Numbered from the stretch's first letter, positions 1-6,027 are shown. The stretch: 6,592 nt of DNA from Ktedonobacter sp. (GCA_003450555.1 DMFQ01000472.1:7007-13598), one strand, 5' to 3'. Numbers and translations: made by a program. Notes: generated by a model not told the origin, from the letters alone.

Positions 1-905
1 GGGACACTGATGTACAGGTGAGCGCCATGAAACAATTCGCTCGTCATATTATCGGGTTTACGCCGTAATAACAGAGAGGTAACCTGTTGCATAGTCGAGA
101 GCGGATCTCCCGCCGTAATGACGCAAACATCAAGGATCCCATCATCGATATAAGCATTGGGAGTCATTTGCACGATGTCGGCATAACGACGAGTGTTGCC
201 AATCACCACCTGTAAAGCTTCACCTTGCCAGAGCAATTCTCCTTTGCGTCCTCCGTCGGCAGCGCGTATCTCAACAGGAAATTGATGATGCGTGGGCAGT
301 TCTTTGGCGGCGGAAAGGCCAACGGCCAGCGGACCAATGCGGTATTTAAGCGGTTTTGAGACATGCCCCATCACAGCAGCATCAAGGCCCAGCCCCGACA
401 TCAAAAGGAAATGATGTTTCGCTTTAGCGCTCGATTTCACCTTTTTCTTCTGTGATTTCTTTGCCGATCCTTGCTGTCGATTGCCCGGGTTTGCCTCGGG
501 AAAAGTAAGTGATTCCACCTCGACATGCCCAATATCAACTTTGCGAGGCTCACTATTGATGAGAGCCAGCGCGGCCTTAATTGGATCAGTGGGCAAGCCA
601 ATTTCACTGGCCCAGACATTCGCTGTTCCCCCAGGTATAAGGCCAACAATGCTGTGCTGTCCCTTGGCATTCATCACGCCATTGACAACCTGACTCAGTG
701 TACCATCACCACCATAGCCGATTACGAGGTCGTAGCCTTTCTCTGCCGCCTCGTTTGCCAGTTCCATAGTATGGCCACCATACTCTTTAATGGCGATATC
801 GGTATCCCAACCTGCAGCTGATAGTACAGCCATTACATCAGGAAGTTTCACTATATTCTGTCCAGACCGTGGATTAATAACCAGGCAGGCTTTCTTACAT
901 CGCAT
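1..905 (-). CDS. YegS/DgkB-type lipid kinase (diacylglycerol kinase family), 3' end cut by the window edge
   Basis: Reading from an ATG at 905-903, 301 codons stay open to the left edge with no stop, so only the last few residues are missing. An AGGAG at 917-913, 7 nt before the ATG, supports the start. The family phosphorylates diacylglycerol or related lipids at the inner membrane face, using ATP. Visible landmarks: the N-terminal VINPRSG at residues 9-15, the nucleotide-binding GGDGT at 65-69, PGGTANVWA at 91-99, the GLGLDAAV segment with Asp175 where the family has its catalytic acid, and near the C-terminus the usual PNAYIDDGILDV stretch. Two departures from the common pattern: GGDGT is followed by LSQVVNG rather than the usual (L/I)NEV, and GTAN is followed by VW instead of D-F. 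Residues 149-163 form a lysine/serine-rich insert just before the second domain strand, probably an exposed basic loop that could help membrane contact (inference). The lipid substrate is not predictable. It lies 89 bp downstream of the membrane protein gene on the same strand. Confidence 0.93.
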   Translation of the reverse strand, partial: MRCKKACLVINPRSGQNIVKLPDVMAVLSAAGWDTDIAIKEYGGHTMELANEAAEKGYDLVIGYGGDGTLSQVVNGVMNAKGQHSIVGLIPGGTANVWASEIGLPTDPIKAALALINSEPRKVDIGHVEVESLTFPEANPGNRQQGSAKKSQKKKVKSSAKAKHHFLLMSGLGLDAAVMGHVSKPLKYRIGPLAVGLSAAKELPTHHQFPVEIRAADGGRKGELLWQGEALQVVIGNTRRYADIVQMTPNAYIDDGILDVCVITAGDPLSTMQQVTSLLLRRKPDNMTSELFHGAHLYISV

Positions 906-962
906 AAAAATGCTCCTATTCTTCACAATGTGTCTCAATGCTTGTATGTCACATATCACGAG

Positions 963-992
963 AAAAGTAGCAGTTGAGTTTCAGATGCTACT
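963..992 (-). terminator. Weak hairpin plus T-run after the membrane protein gene
   Basis: Beginning 2 nt after the TGA stop at 997-995, the minus strand can form a 7-bp perfect stem (AGTAGCA at 992-986 with TGCTACT at 972-966). The loop is 13 nt, and the T-run continues from the stem to 963. The stem is short and only moderately GC-rich, so termination would be partial at best. Read-through into the lipid kinase gene downstream is plausible. Confidence 0.35.
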
Positions 993-994
993 GC

Positions 995-1594
995 TCACCT
1001 TGTAACAAGGGCTGCGATCGCCTGCAGCACACCGCCCATAATACTCCATAAAAGGATAAGCAAAGACCATCCTCCACTATGCCGCGCACGTGCATCGGAG
1101 CTCGTCACTGTCGCAAACCATTTTCTCGTGGATGGGCGGCTCATACGCCAGGCAATGAGCGGAGAAAAAATGAGCAAGATGGTCGATGTCACCACCGCCC
1201 AATAATTCCCTTGCTTGCTCCCCTGCCATACATTGTAGAGCGAGAAAAATCCTCCGAAGAAGCCGAGTGCGTTGAAGCCGACCTGAATCCGGCGAGTCCA
1301 ATGCCACCCTCTGCGTACACCTTCGCCAAAAATCGCTAGCAGGGTGACAAACGGCAGCGATAAAAGAAACGAAACGGTTGTATTCATGACAGGATTGAGC
1401 TTGAATGATTTCAATATACCGGGCTCTCCTAAAAGCAATGTGATGAAGGGGGTGACTAACAATTGAACGGCCAATCCCCAATCGAATGCTACTGCCATAC
1501 CAATACCCTTGGGTTGCATGTCCGCTTGCTCGCTAACCGGCGCTTTATTGTGCGGAACTTCTTGCGAAACTTTATAAGATTGTTGTGATTCCAA
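995..1594 (-). CDS. Hypothetical integral membrane protein, five predicted TM segments
   Basis: This is a 199-residue protein of a family I do not recognise. After a polar N-terminal tail of about 33 residues come five hydrophobic segments, at roughly residues 35-55, 71-90, 104-122, 131-149 and 176-197. They are joined by short charged loops, including GVRRGWHWTRR at 92-102 and SRPSTRKWF at 152-160. Positive charge sits mainly between TM2 and TM3 and between TM4 and TM5, which by the positive-inside rule would place those loops in the cytoplasm. No signal peptide, metal motif or enzyme motif is visible. The start is TTG at 1594-1592, chosen because GGAGAAG (1608-1602) lies just upstream. The first in-frame ATG is Met26 (1519-1517), which has no comparable ribosome binding site but would only remove the polar tail. 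It lies between a strong hairpin upstream and the lipid kinase downstream, all on the same strand. No function is proposed. Confidence 0.8.
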   Translation of the reverse strand: MESQQSYKVSQEVPHNKAPVSEQADMQPKGIGMAVAFDWGLAVQLLVTPFITLLLGEPGILKSFKLNPVMNTTVSFLLSLPFVTLLAIFGEGVRRGWHWTRRIQVGFNALGFFGGFFSLYNVWQGSKQGNYWAVVTSTILLIFSPLIAWRMSRPSTRKWFATVTSSDARARHSGGWSLLILLWSIMGGVLQAIAALVTR

Positions 1595-1601
1595 AATTGT
1601 T

Positions 1602-1608
1602 CTTCTCC
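1602..1608 (-). promoter_or_regulatory. Ribosome binding site supporting a TTG start
   Basis: GGAGAAG on the minus strand lies about 8-10 nt before the TTG at 1594-1592. It is the only purine-rich anti-16S match near either candidate start, so TTG is preferred over the ATG at 1519-1517. The nearby ATG at 1620-1618 is out of frame and upstream of this site. Confidence 0.55.
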
Positions 1609-1686
1609 AGTGTTATTCATTATTTTCTGCATTAGAGTTCCATCTTACAACAAACTATAGACGCATGTAATATCTCAACAGGACAT

Positions 1687-1741
1687 AAGGAAAGAGCCTG
1701 GCAGGCACACTTACTATGGGTGCCTGCCAGGCTCTTTCCTT
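1687..1741 (-). terminator. Long perfect hairpin, terminator of the transketolase gene
   Basis: Positions 1687-1708 and 1720-1741 are exact reverse complements: 22 bp with an 11-nt loop. The stem is GC-rich in its loop-proximal half and A/T plus purine/pyrimidine-rich at its base, so transcripts leaving in the minus direction end in CTCTTTCCTTATG and those in the plus direction in CTCTTTCCTTTTAAG. It begins 11 nt after the transketolase stop codon, the expected place for an intrinsic terminator. The plus-direction U-run is in fact slightly better, so it could act in both directions. The length and perfection of the stem are greater than a terminator needs. Confidence 0.8.
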
Positions 1742-1752
1742 TTAAGACCTTC

Positions 1753-3621
1753 TTACTTACGCAGTAGAAGAGCGTTGACAGCTTCAACGATACAATGCGC
1801 GCTAATACCTGCTTCCTCCATGAGTTCTGCAGGTGTGCCGGAGCCAGGCATTGAATGTACTGCCAATTTGACGATTTGGGGCATAGGACCGTCGCGCTGA
1901 GTGAAAACCTCTAACACAGCATCACCAAGTCCACCCTCTGGCCAGTGATCCTCAACTACAATGAATTTATTGCCAGCTTCATTTGCCGCGGCCAGCAGCG
2001 TTTCTTCGTCCATTGGCTTCACTGAATAGGCATCGATCACGCGAATGGTGACCCTTTGGCCCTTCAATTGGTCATAGGCCTTCAGAGCTTCGTGGAGTGT
2101 TATCCCTGCGGCAACCACTGTGAGCCGATCATTCTCTGACTGTCGCACAACTCTACTACCACCAATTCTGAACTCTTCATCGGGGCCATAGAGCACAGGT
2201 GTCTTCTCGCGTGTGGTTCTCATGTAAACGATGCCCTCTTGTTCAGCCATTTGTGCCACCAGCTGAGCAGTCTGATTGGGATCGCTTGGATAGACTACTG
2301 TGCTCCCATAAACTGCGCGCATCATCGATAGGTCCTCGAGCGCCATCTGCGAAGGCCCATCTTCACCAATTGAGACGCCGGCATGGGAACCAACCAGGCG
2401 AATGTTGGCGCGCGAGATAGCCGCCATACGAATGAAATCATAGGCACGCGAGAAGAATGCCGCGAAGGTCGAAGCGAAAGGAATCTTATGGCGGACGCTC
2501 ATTCCTACCGCTGCTGCTACCAATTGCTGCTCGGCAATGTACTGCTCGAAAAAGCGATCAGGGTAGGCCTTGGCAAATTCATCGGCATAGGTTGAGTTGC
2601 TCACCTCGCCATCAAGCCCAACGACATCAGGATTAGCTGCCCCAAGCGCCTTGAGTGCATCACCATAGGCTTTACGCGTGGCAACCGCTTCTTTCCCGTC
2701 GTAGCGCGGCAATTCCACCGCCTTTTTGGCAGCCTCCTGGGACGGTTGGCCTTGTCCAGGTTTCTGTACTGGGAAGGTCATGCTGCGTACATGGTGAAGT
2801 TCAGTCAGTGCCTGCTCTTCCTGTTCTTTACTCAAAGCTTTCCCATGCCACCCTTCTTTATTCTCTAGGAAGGAAACGCCTTTACCCTTTATGGTTTTAG
2901 CAATGATAAGAGTCGGAGAGCCATTTGGTTGCGTTGCCTGAGAAAAAGCCTGGTTAATTTGATCGTAGTTGTGTCCATCAATGACAAGCGCATTCCATCC
3001 AAAGGCTTTTGCACGCGCTTCATACGCAGCAGTATTCCAGCCAAGTTCAGTTTCTCCGCGCTGTCCTAGCCGATTACAATCGAGCATTGCCACCATGTTG
3101 TCCAGTTTATAATGTGATGCATGATCGAAGGCCTCCCAGATAGAGCCTTCCGCCATTTCGCTATCGCCAAGTAATACCCAGATATGGTAGGGCAGCTTGT
3201 CCAGGTATTTGCCAGCGAGCGCAACACCGACTCCTATCGGTAGACCTTGACCCAGTGAACCGGTAGCAACATCCACCCACGGAAGAATAGGAGTGGGATG
3301 CCCTTCGAGACGGCTGCCAAACTTCCTTAAAGTCAACAATTCTTCGTCAGTAATAGCACCCGCGGCTTTGTACAAAGAGTACAGCAGGGGTGAGGCATGA
3401 CCTTTCGAAAAGATAAGATGATCATTATTTGGATTACGCGGCTTGTCAAAGTCATAATGCAGGTAACTCAACAGTAAGACTGACATTAAATCCGCCGCCG
3501 ACATAGAAGAGGTGGGATGGCCTGAACCCGCTGCAGTTGTACAACGTATACTGTCCACACGCAGTTGCTGTGCCAGATTTGTCCACTGCTGCACCTGGGT
3601 GTTCGTTTCGGTTGTAGTCAT
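1753..3621 (-). CDS. tkt: Transketolase, short animal-type single-chain form
   Basis: Transketolase moves two-carbon ketol units between sugar phosphates in the non-oxidative pentose phosphate pathway (cytoplasm, thiamine diphosphate plus a divalent metal). The whole enzyme is present in 622 residues, close to the human enzyme and shorter than the roughly 660-residue E. coli type. Visible sites: GSGHPTS with His35, KGHAS with His75, GHPTP with His108, TGSLGQG at 120-126, the diphosphate/metal motif GDSE at 152-155 running to Asn183 in LDCNRLGQ, and GWHGK with His259. In the pyrimidine domain come YIAEQQ with the catalytic Glu364, then GSHAGVSIGEDGPSQ at 411-425. The wording of these blocks (LDCNRLGQ, STFAAFFSRA, RMAAISRANI) matches animal transketolases more closely than TktA. 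GDS replaces the usual GDG, a mild change unlikely to abolish cofactor binding. The ATG is preceded by AGGAG (3632-3628) at 6 nt. The gene has its own promoter and terminator and looks monocistronic. Dihydroxyacetone synthase is an alternative member of the superfamily, but the length and motifs favour transketolase. Confidence 0.96.
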   Translation of the reverse strand: MTTTETNTQVQQWTNLAQQLRVDSIRCTTAAGSGHPTSSMSAADLMSVLLLSYLHYDFDKPRNPNNDHLIFSKGHASPLLYSLYKAAGAITDEELLTLRKFGSRLEGHPTPILPWVDVATGSLGQGLPIGVGVALAGKYLDKLPYHIWVLLGDSEMAEGSIWEAFDHASHYKLDNMVAMLDCNRLGQRGETELGWNTAAYEARAKAFGWNALVIDGHNYDQINQAFSQATQPNGSPTLIIAKTIKGKGVSFLENKEGWHGKALSKEQEEQALTELHHVRSMTFPVQKPGQGQPSQEAAKKAVELPRYDGKEAVATRKAYGDALKALGAANPDVVGLDGEVSNSTYADEFAKAYPDRFFEQYIAEQQLVAAAVGMSVRHKIPFASTFAAFFSRAYDFIRMAAISRANIRLVGSHAGVSIGEDGPSQMALEDLSMMRAVYGSTVVYPSDPNQTAQLVAQMAEQEGIVYMRTTREKTPVLYGPDEEFRIGGSRVVRQSENDRLTVVAAGITLHEALKAYDQLKGQRVTIRVIDAYSVKPMDEETLLAAANEAGNKFIVVEDHWPEGGLGDAVLEVFTQRDGPMPQIVKLAVHSMPGSGTPAELMEEAGISAHCIVEAVNALLLRK

Positions 3622-3682
3622 ATTTTTCTCCTAAATTCGCTGTAGAGCCTGAAGTGTAGCGTTCTTCTTTGCGTACCCTTGT

Positions 3683-3711
3683 ATTGTAGAATCCATATTG
3701 CTTTACGACAA
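3683..3711 (-). promoter_or_regulatory. Sigma-70-like promoter of the transketolase gene
   Basis: On the minus strand, TTGTCG (3711-3706, 4 of 6 consensus bases) is followed after exactly 17 nt by TACAAT (3688-3683, 5 of 6). Transcription would start near 3676, giving a leader of about 55 nt before the ATG at 3621. The match is by eye only. Confidence 0.6.
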
Positions 3712-3774
3712 GCTGATGTTTACAAAAAGGCGGGTAAGTTCCATCCATCAGCCTACAATACTTCTTCTCCTTAT

Positions 3775-3796
3775 ACGTCTATACTAAAGAAGACGT
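3775..3796. repeat. Small inverted repeat (possible operator)
   Basis: ACGTCT at 3775-3780 and AGACGT at 3791-3796 are perfect inverted copies with a 10-bp centre, so their midpoints are 16 bp apart. The geometry is acceptable for a dimeric regulator, but six-base arms can occur by chance. It is upstream of both divergent genes, about 65 bp behind the transketolase -35. Confidence 0.3.
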
Positions 3797-3852
3797 GATG
3801 CTGCTTTATTATATCTTACTCTCATGAAGCTTGATAGGAAAGATCGAACAGA

Positions 3853-3879
3853 TACGGCAATACGGCATTACAATGGCAT
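3853..3879 (+). repeat. Three short direct repeats, consensus TACGGCAW
   Basis: TACGGCAA (3853-3860) and TACGGCAT (3861-3868) are adjacent 8-bp copies, and a looser copy AATGGCAT follows at 3872-3879. They lie 75-100 bp upstream of the kinase start. They could be binding sites for a regulator or a chance tandem duplication. Nothing else in the window repeats this unit. Confidence 0.35.
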
Positions 3880-3884
3880 CAATG

Positions 3885-3899
3885 TGATAGTATGTATCA
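3885..3899. repeat. Small inverted repeat TGATA-N5-TATCA
   Basis: Five-base arms at 3885-3889 and 3895-3899 flank GTATG. The element lies immediately before TATAAG (3903-3908), the best -10-like box for the kinase gene, so it would be well placed as an operator. The arms are too short to be persuasive alone. Confidence 0.25.
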
Positions 3900-3953
3900 G
3901 TTTATAAGCAAACTCTCTATCAACGAGTTGGTAGGCATTGAGATAGATGTGTT

Positions 3954-4508
3954 ATGGAGTTGATCATCTTTATCGGGTTACAGGGTTCTGGCAAGAGCAC
4001 ATTCTACCGCACATATCTTGCGGCAACACATGAGCATGTCAGTAAAGATGTATTAGGCCACAATAAGAACCCTAATCGAAGGCAGTTACAGCTCATCGAG
4101 AGCGCGCTCCAGGCTCAACATTCCGTAGCGGTCGATAATACGAATCCGACAATTGAGGTACGAAGACCGCTGGTTGAGTTGGGACGCCAATACGGAGCTA
4201 TAATCACCGGGTATTACTTTGAAGCGGACTTGAAACAGTCCCTTGAACGCAACAGGCAGCGTTCGGGGAAGGCCAAAGTGCCGGACGTGGCGCTTTACAC
4301 CACGTTCAAAAAACTTGAACCTCCTTCATATGCTGAGGGGTTTGATAAGCTCTACTCCGTTCGCATAACTGGTAGCACTCATTTTGAGATCAATGAGTGG
4401 GCTGGCTACGAGTTTATCCCGCCAGAATCACAGCCTTCAAGGCATCAGCAGGTTTCGCCACCAATTGAAACGCCTGGGCAGCATCCCGTAGAGCAAAACG
4501 ATGCGTAA
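3954..4508 (+). CDS. P-loop kinase resembling the kinase domain of polynucleotide kinase (PNKP-like)
   Basis: This 184-residue predicted kinase lies in the P-loop NTPase fold. Strand 1 and the Walker A motif GLQGSGKST are at residues 3-16. HVSKDVLG with Asp32 sits where polynucleotide kinases place the catalytic base that activates the 5'-hydroxyl. VAVDNTNPT is at 58-66 (Walker B-like, Asp61). The lid ERNRQR is at 98-103, and VPDVALYTTFKKLEPPSYAEGF at 109-130 includes the P-PS-AEGF closing motif. The order and wording follow the C-terminal kinase domain of animal PNKP, but there is no phosphatase domain. Similar stand-alone bacterial proteins exist and their substrates (nucleic acid 5' ends or small molecules) are mostly unproven. 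The ATG puts strand 1 at the very N-terminus, as expected, but the ribosome binding site is weak. Residues from about 154 on are encoded opposite the dehydrogenase C-terminus and form a polar, proline/glutamine-rich tail without family features. No partner gene such as a ligase is adjacent. Confidence 0.88.
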   Translation: MELIIFIGLQGSGKSTFYRTYLAATHEHVSKDVLGHNKNPNRRQLQLIESALQAQHSVAVDNTNPTIEVRRPLVELGRQYGAIITGYYFEADLKQSLERNRQRSGKAKVPDVALYTTFKKLEPPSYAEGFDKLYSVRITGSTHFEINEWAGYEFIPPESQPSRHQQVSPPIETPGQHPVEQNDA

Positions 4509-5439
4509 TCACATGTTCGGCACGAATACGCCCACTACGCAATAAATCCAGAGCATGCCGCGTCTCGTAGGGTCCAGCGGAATAGCTTGTGCGCAGCGTA
4601 ATCTCCTGAAAGAAAAGATGGTGAGGAAAGATGCTCAGTATCTCCGATGGCGCAGGTGGCGCGAAAAGTAAAACCATTCCCCCTGGACACACCAGATCTA
4701 TACCCTGTTTCATCGCACTGATACTGGAAGGCGTCACGATAACAATATCTGGTCGTTGACCAGCATTCACAGCAAGAACTTGATCCAGGAGTTCACCCAC
4801 TTGCGGATCAAGCGCATAATCTACTCCAACCTCCAACGCTCTCTGGCGACGATAAGCAATAGGATCCACAATGATGACAGGGACAGCTCCGCGTTGCCGT
4901 GCCAATTGTGCCAACATCAGACCATTGCTGCCAGCACCAAGCACGAGTGCGCTATCTCCGGGCTGAATCGCAGCCCGGTGTATGCCACGCGCACAGCAAG
5001 CCAACGGTTCAATCAATGTCGCCGCCTCGAACGAGAGATCATCGGGTAAAAGAAGTACATCCAGTTGAACATTGGCTGCAGGAACTCGGATATACTCTGC
5101 CAGCCCACCTGGATGGAGGCGTGTTGCGCGAAACATTGCACATTGTGAAAAAGAACCACGCTGGCAGTAATGGCAGACCATGCACGGTACATGGTGATGG
5201 ACGAACACGCGTTGCCCAACGCTGAACAGCTCTACACCTTCGCCAACAGCAGCAATGACACCGACAGGTTCATGTCCAGGATAGATGGGCGCGCGCGGCT
5301 TCATGTACCATTCCATCACATCACTGGCGCATAAACCACAGGCACGCAACTGCACCAGTATCTCACCCACCCCGATCTCTGGTATCGGCAGCTCAACGAT
5401 GCGCACATCATCGTTAGCGTGATATTCGACTGCTAGCAT
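4414..5439 (-). CDS. Zinc-dependent medium-chain alcohol/polyol dehydrogenase
   Basis: This MDR-family oxidoreductase oxidises an alcohol, probably a polyol or sugar-like substrate, with NAD. Numbered from the second ATG (5439-5437; 341 residues): catalytic zinc ligands Cys37 (GLCASD), His56-Glu57 (GHE) and probably Glu144 (IEPL), the sorbitol-dehydrogenase-like set; structural zinc Cys86, Cys89, Cys92 and Cys100; Rossmann motif GAGSNG at 168-173; and Asp192 at the end of the second strand, which favours NAD over NADP. The C-terminal DAAQAFQLV helix is typical. Two tandem ATGs are possible. The ribosome binding site (GGA at 5448-5446) stands 3 nt from the first (5442) and 6 nt from the second. 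The second also gives the usual MxAVxYH family start, so it is preferred. The gene follows the cupin by 9 bp and is very likely co-transcribed and translationally coupled. Its last 95 bp overlap the convergent kinase gene. The true substrate (sorbitol, threonine or another alcohol) cannot be told. Confidence 0.93.
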   Translation of the reverse strand: MLAVEYHANDDVRIVELPIPEIGVGEILVQLRACGLCASDVMEWYMKPRAPIYPGHEPVGVIAAVGEGVELFSVGQRVFVHHHVPCMVCHYCQRGSFSQCAMFRATRLHPGGLAEYIRVPAANVQLDVLLLPDDLSFEAATLIEPLACCARGIHRAAIQPGDSALVLGAGSNGLMLAQLARQRGAVPVIIVDPIAYRRQRALEVGVDYALDPQVGELLDQVLAVNAGQRPDIVIVTPSSISAMKQGIDLVCPGGMVLLFAPPAPSEILSIFPHHLFFQEITLRTSYSAGPYETRHALDLLRSGRIRAEHVITHRFALRDAAQAFQLVAKPADALKAVILAG

Positions 5440-5443
5440 CATG

Positions 5444-5451
5444 CTTCCTTA
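5444..5451 (-). promoter_or_regulatory. Cupin stop codon fused to the dehydrogenase ribosome binding site
   Basis: On the minus strand TAAGGAAG holds the cupin TAA (5451-5449) and, sharing its last A, the AGGAAG that serves the tandem ATGs at 5442 and 5439. A ribosome terminating on the cupin would sit over this site, which suggests coupled translation. The spacing favours the second ATG. Confidence 0.6.
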
Positions 5452-5829
5452 CCGTTTCGCGGGCACAACACACAGAAAACCAAAAGGCTCCTCTCCTGCT
5501 GTGAAGAACTGGTGTACCTCATTGCCCCCAATGTATACCACATCACCAGCATAGACTTCGTGCTCCTCGTCTCCCAGACGAAGACGCGCCTTGCCATGCA
5601 GAATGTACACTCCATGATCATGCGCATGTTGATCGAGCGAGGTGTGACCACCCGGTTGAACAGCAAAGTAGCGCAGGTGAAAATGCGGAGCCTGCTCTTG
5701 CGTACCTACCAAAACCTGGCGCGTGGCGCCGTCAGCCCTACTGTTGTCAGGTCCATAAGCACTCAATGGCACATGTTGCCAGCGGAACTCGCCGTTATCC
5801 GTGGAATGAAAGCGGTGTATAACGCCCAT
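5449..5829 (-). CDS. Small single-domain cupin protein
   Basis: This 126-residue protein has one conserved beta-barrel (cupin_2-type). The first cupin motif is PGGHTSLDQHAHDHGVYILHG at residues 59-79, with metal-binding candidates His68, His70 and His72. The second is AGDVVYIGGNEVHQF at 94-108 with His106. The glutamate usual in motif 1 (HxH-x3/4-E) is Gly or Val here, and the proline usual in motif 2 is Gly, so the metal set would be three or four histidines. HFHL at 49-52 adds a further pair of histidines. Such proteins can be dioxygenases, isomerases, or sugar or small-molecule binding proteins; the activity is not predictable. The start is the ATG at 5829-5827, 7 nt after AGGAG (5841-5837). 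An in-frame TTG one codon earlier (5832) is closer to the AGGAG (4 nt) and less likely. It is the first gene of a two-gene unit with the zinc dehydrogenase and may handle the same substrate or its product (inference from context). Confidence 0.88.
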   Translation of the reverse strand: MGVIHRFHSTDNGEFRWQHVPLSAYGPDNSRADGATRQVLVGTQEQAPHFHLRYFAVQPGGHTSLDQHAHDHGVYILHGKARLRLGDEEHEVYAGDVVYIGGNEVHQFFTAGEEPFGFLCVVPAKR

Positions 5830-5878
5830 CAACTTTCTCCTGTAATATTCTTCTTCATAGAAACGTCCCCGTCCTCAT

Positions 5879-5884
5879 ATTATA
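5879..5884 (-). promoter_or_regulatory. Consensus -10 box for the cupin-dehydrogenase unit
   Basis: TATAAT on the minus strand, a perfect -10, would start transcription near 5872 and give a leader of about 42 nt. The hexamer 17 nt upstream (AACTGG, 5907-5902) is a poor -35, so an activator or an alternative promoter is possible. Confidence 0.4.
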
Positions 5885-6027
5885 CCTTGCAATAATTAGG
5901 ACCAGTTAGTACTGAACGGGAAGAAACATGAACAGCCATCACTCTTATCATAGCCAATAGGAATATAATGAATAACCCAAAAGAATGAAATAAATATGGT
6001 ATTGTTCTTGTTAAAGAATGCGATTAG

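Larger units (their letters stand above)
3622..3953. other. Divergent intergenic region between transketolase and the PNKP-like kinase
   Basis: These 332 bp contain no supportable gene. The transketolase side holds a good sigma-70-like promoter. The kinase side is AT-rich and holds a three-copy GGCA repeat and two small inverted repeats, listed separately. I could not find a convincing -35/-10 pair for the plus-strand gene. TATAAG at 3903-3908 is the best -10 candidate but has no matching -35. Confidence 0.7.

Noticed and set aside
1077..1481. 134-codon minus-strand open frame within the membrane protein gene
   Set aside because: It is out of frame with a protein having coherent helices, and its translation is rich in Cys, His and Arg without any recognisable motif: a shadow.
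1654..1678. TTGAGA and TATAGT on the minus strand as a promoter for the membrane protein
   Set aside because: The two boxes are separated by only 13 nt, too short for a sigma-70 promoter.
1687..1741. The perfect inverted repeat as terminal repeats of an insertion sequence or MITE
   Set aside because: Only 11 bp separate the arms, no target-site duplication is visible and no transposase is present. Its position after a stop codon fits a terminator better.
3452..3748. Minus-strand frame of 98 codons spanning the transketolase start
   Set aside because: It overlaps the 5' end of transketolase in another frame and covers the promoter. There is no family resemblance.
3853..3879. Short tandem repeats as a CRISPR array or replication iterons
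   Set aside because: The units are 8 bp, too short for CRISPR, with no spacers. Three imperfect copies without a Rep gene or DnaA boxes do not make an origin.
4899..5225. Plus-strand open frame of 108 codons opposite the dehydrogenase
   Set aside because: The complementary strand encodes intact zinc and Rossmann motifs. This frame is a by-product of the coding bias.
5512..5895. 127-codon plus-strand open frame opposite the cupin gene
   Set aside because: It is antisense to a well-supported cupin with a good ribosome binding site, and its translation shows no domain-like pattern.
5964..5969. Plus-strand TATAAT as the carbonic anhydrase promoter
   Set aside because: The hexamer 17 nt upstream (ACTCTT) does not resemble a -35, and the box lies nearly 200 bp from the start codon in AT-rich sequence.
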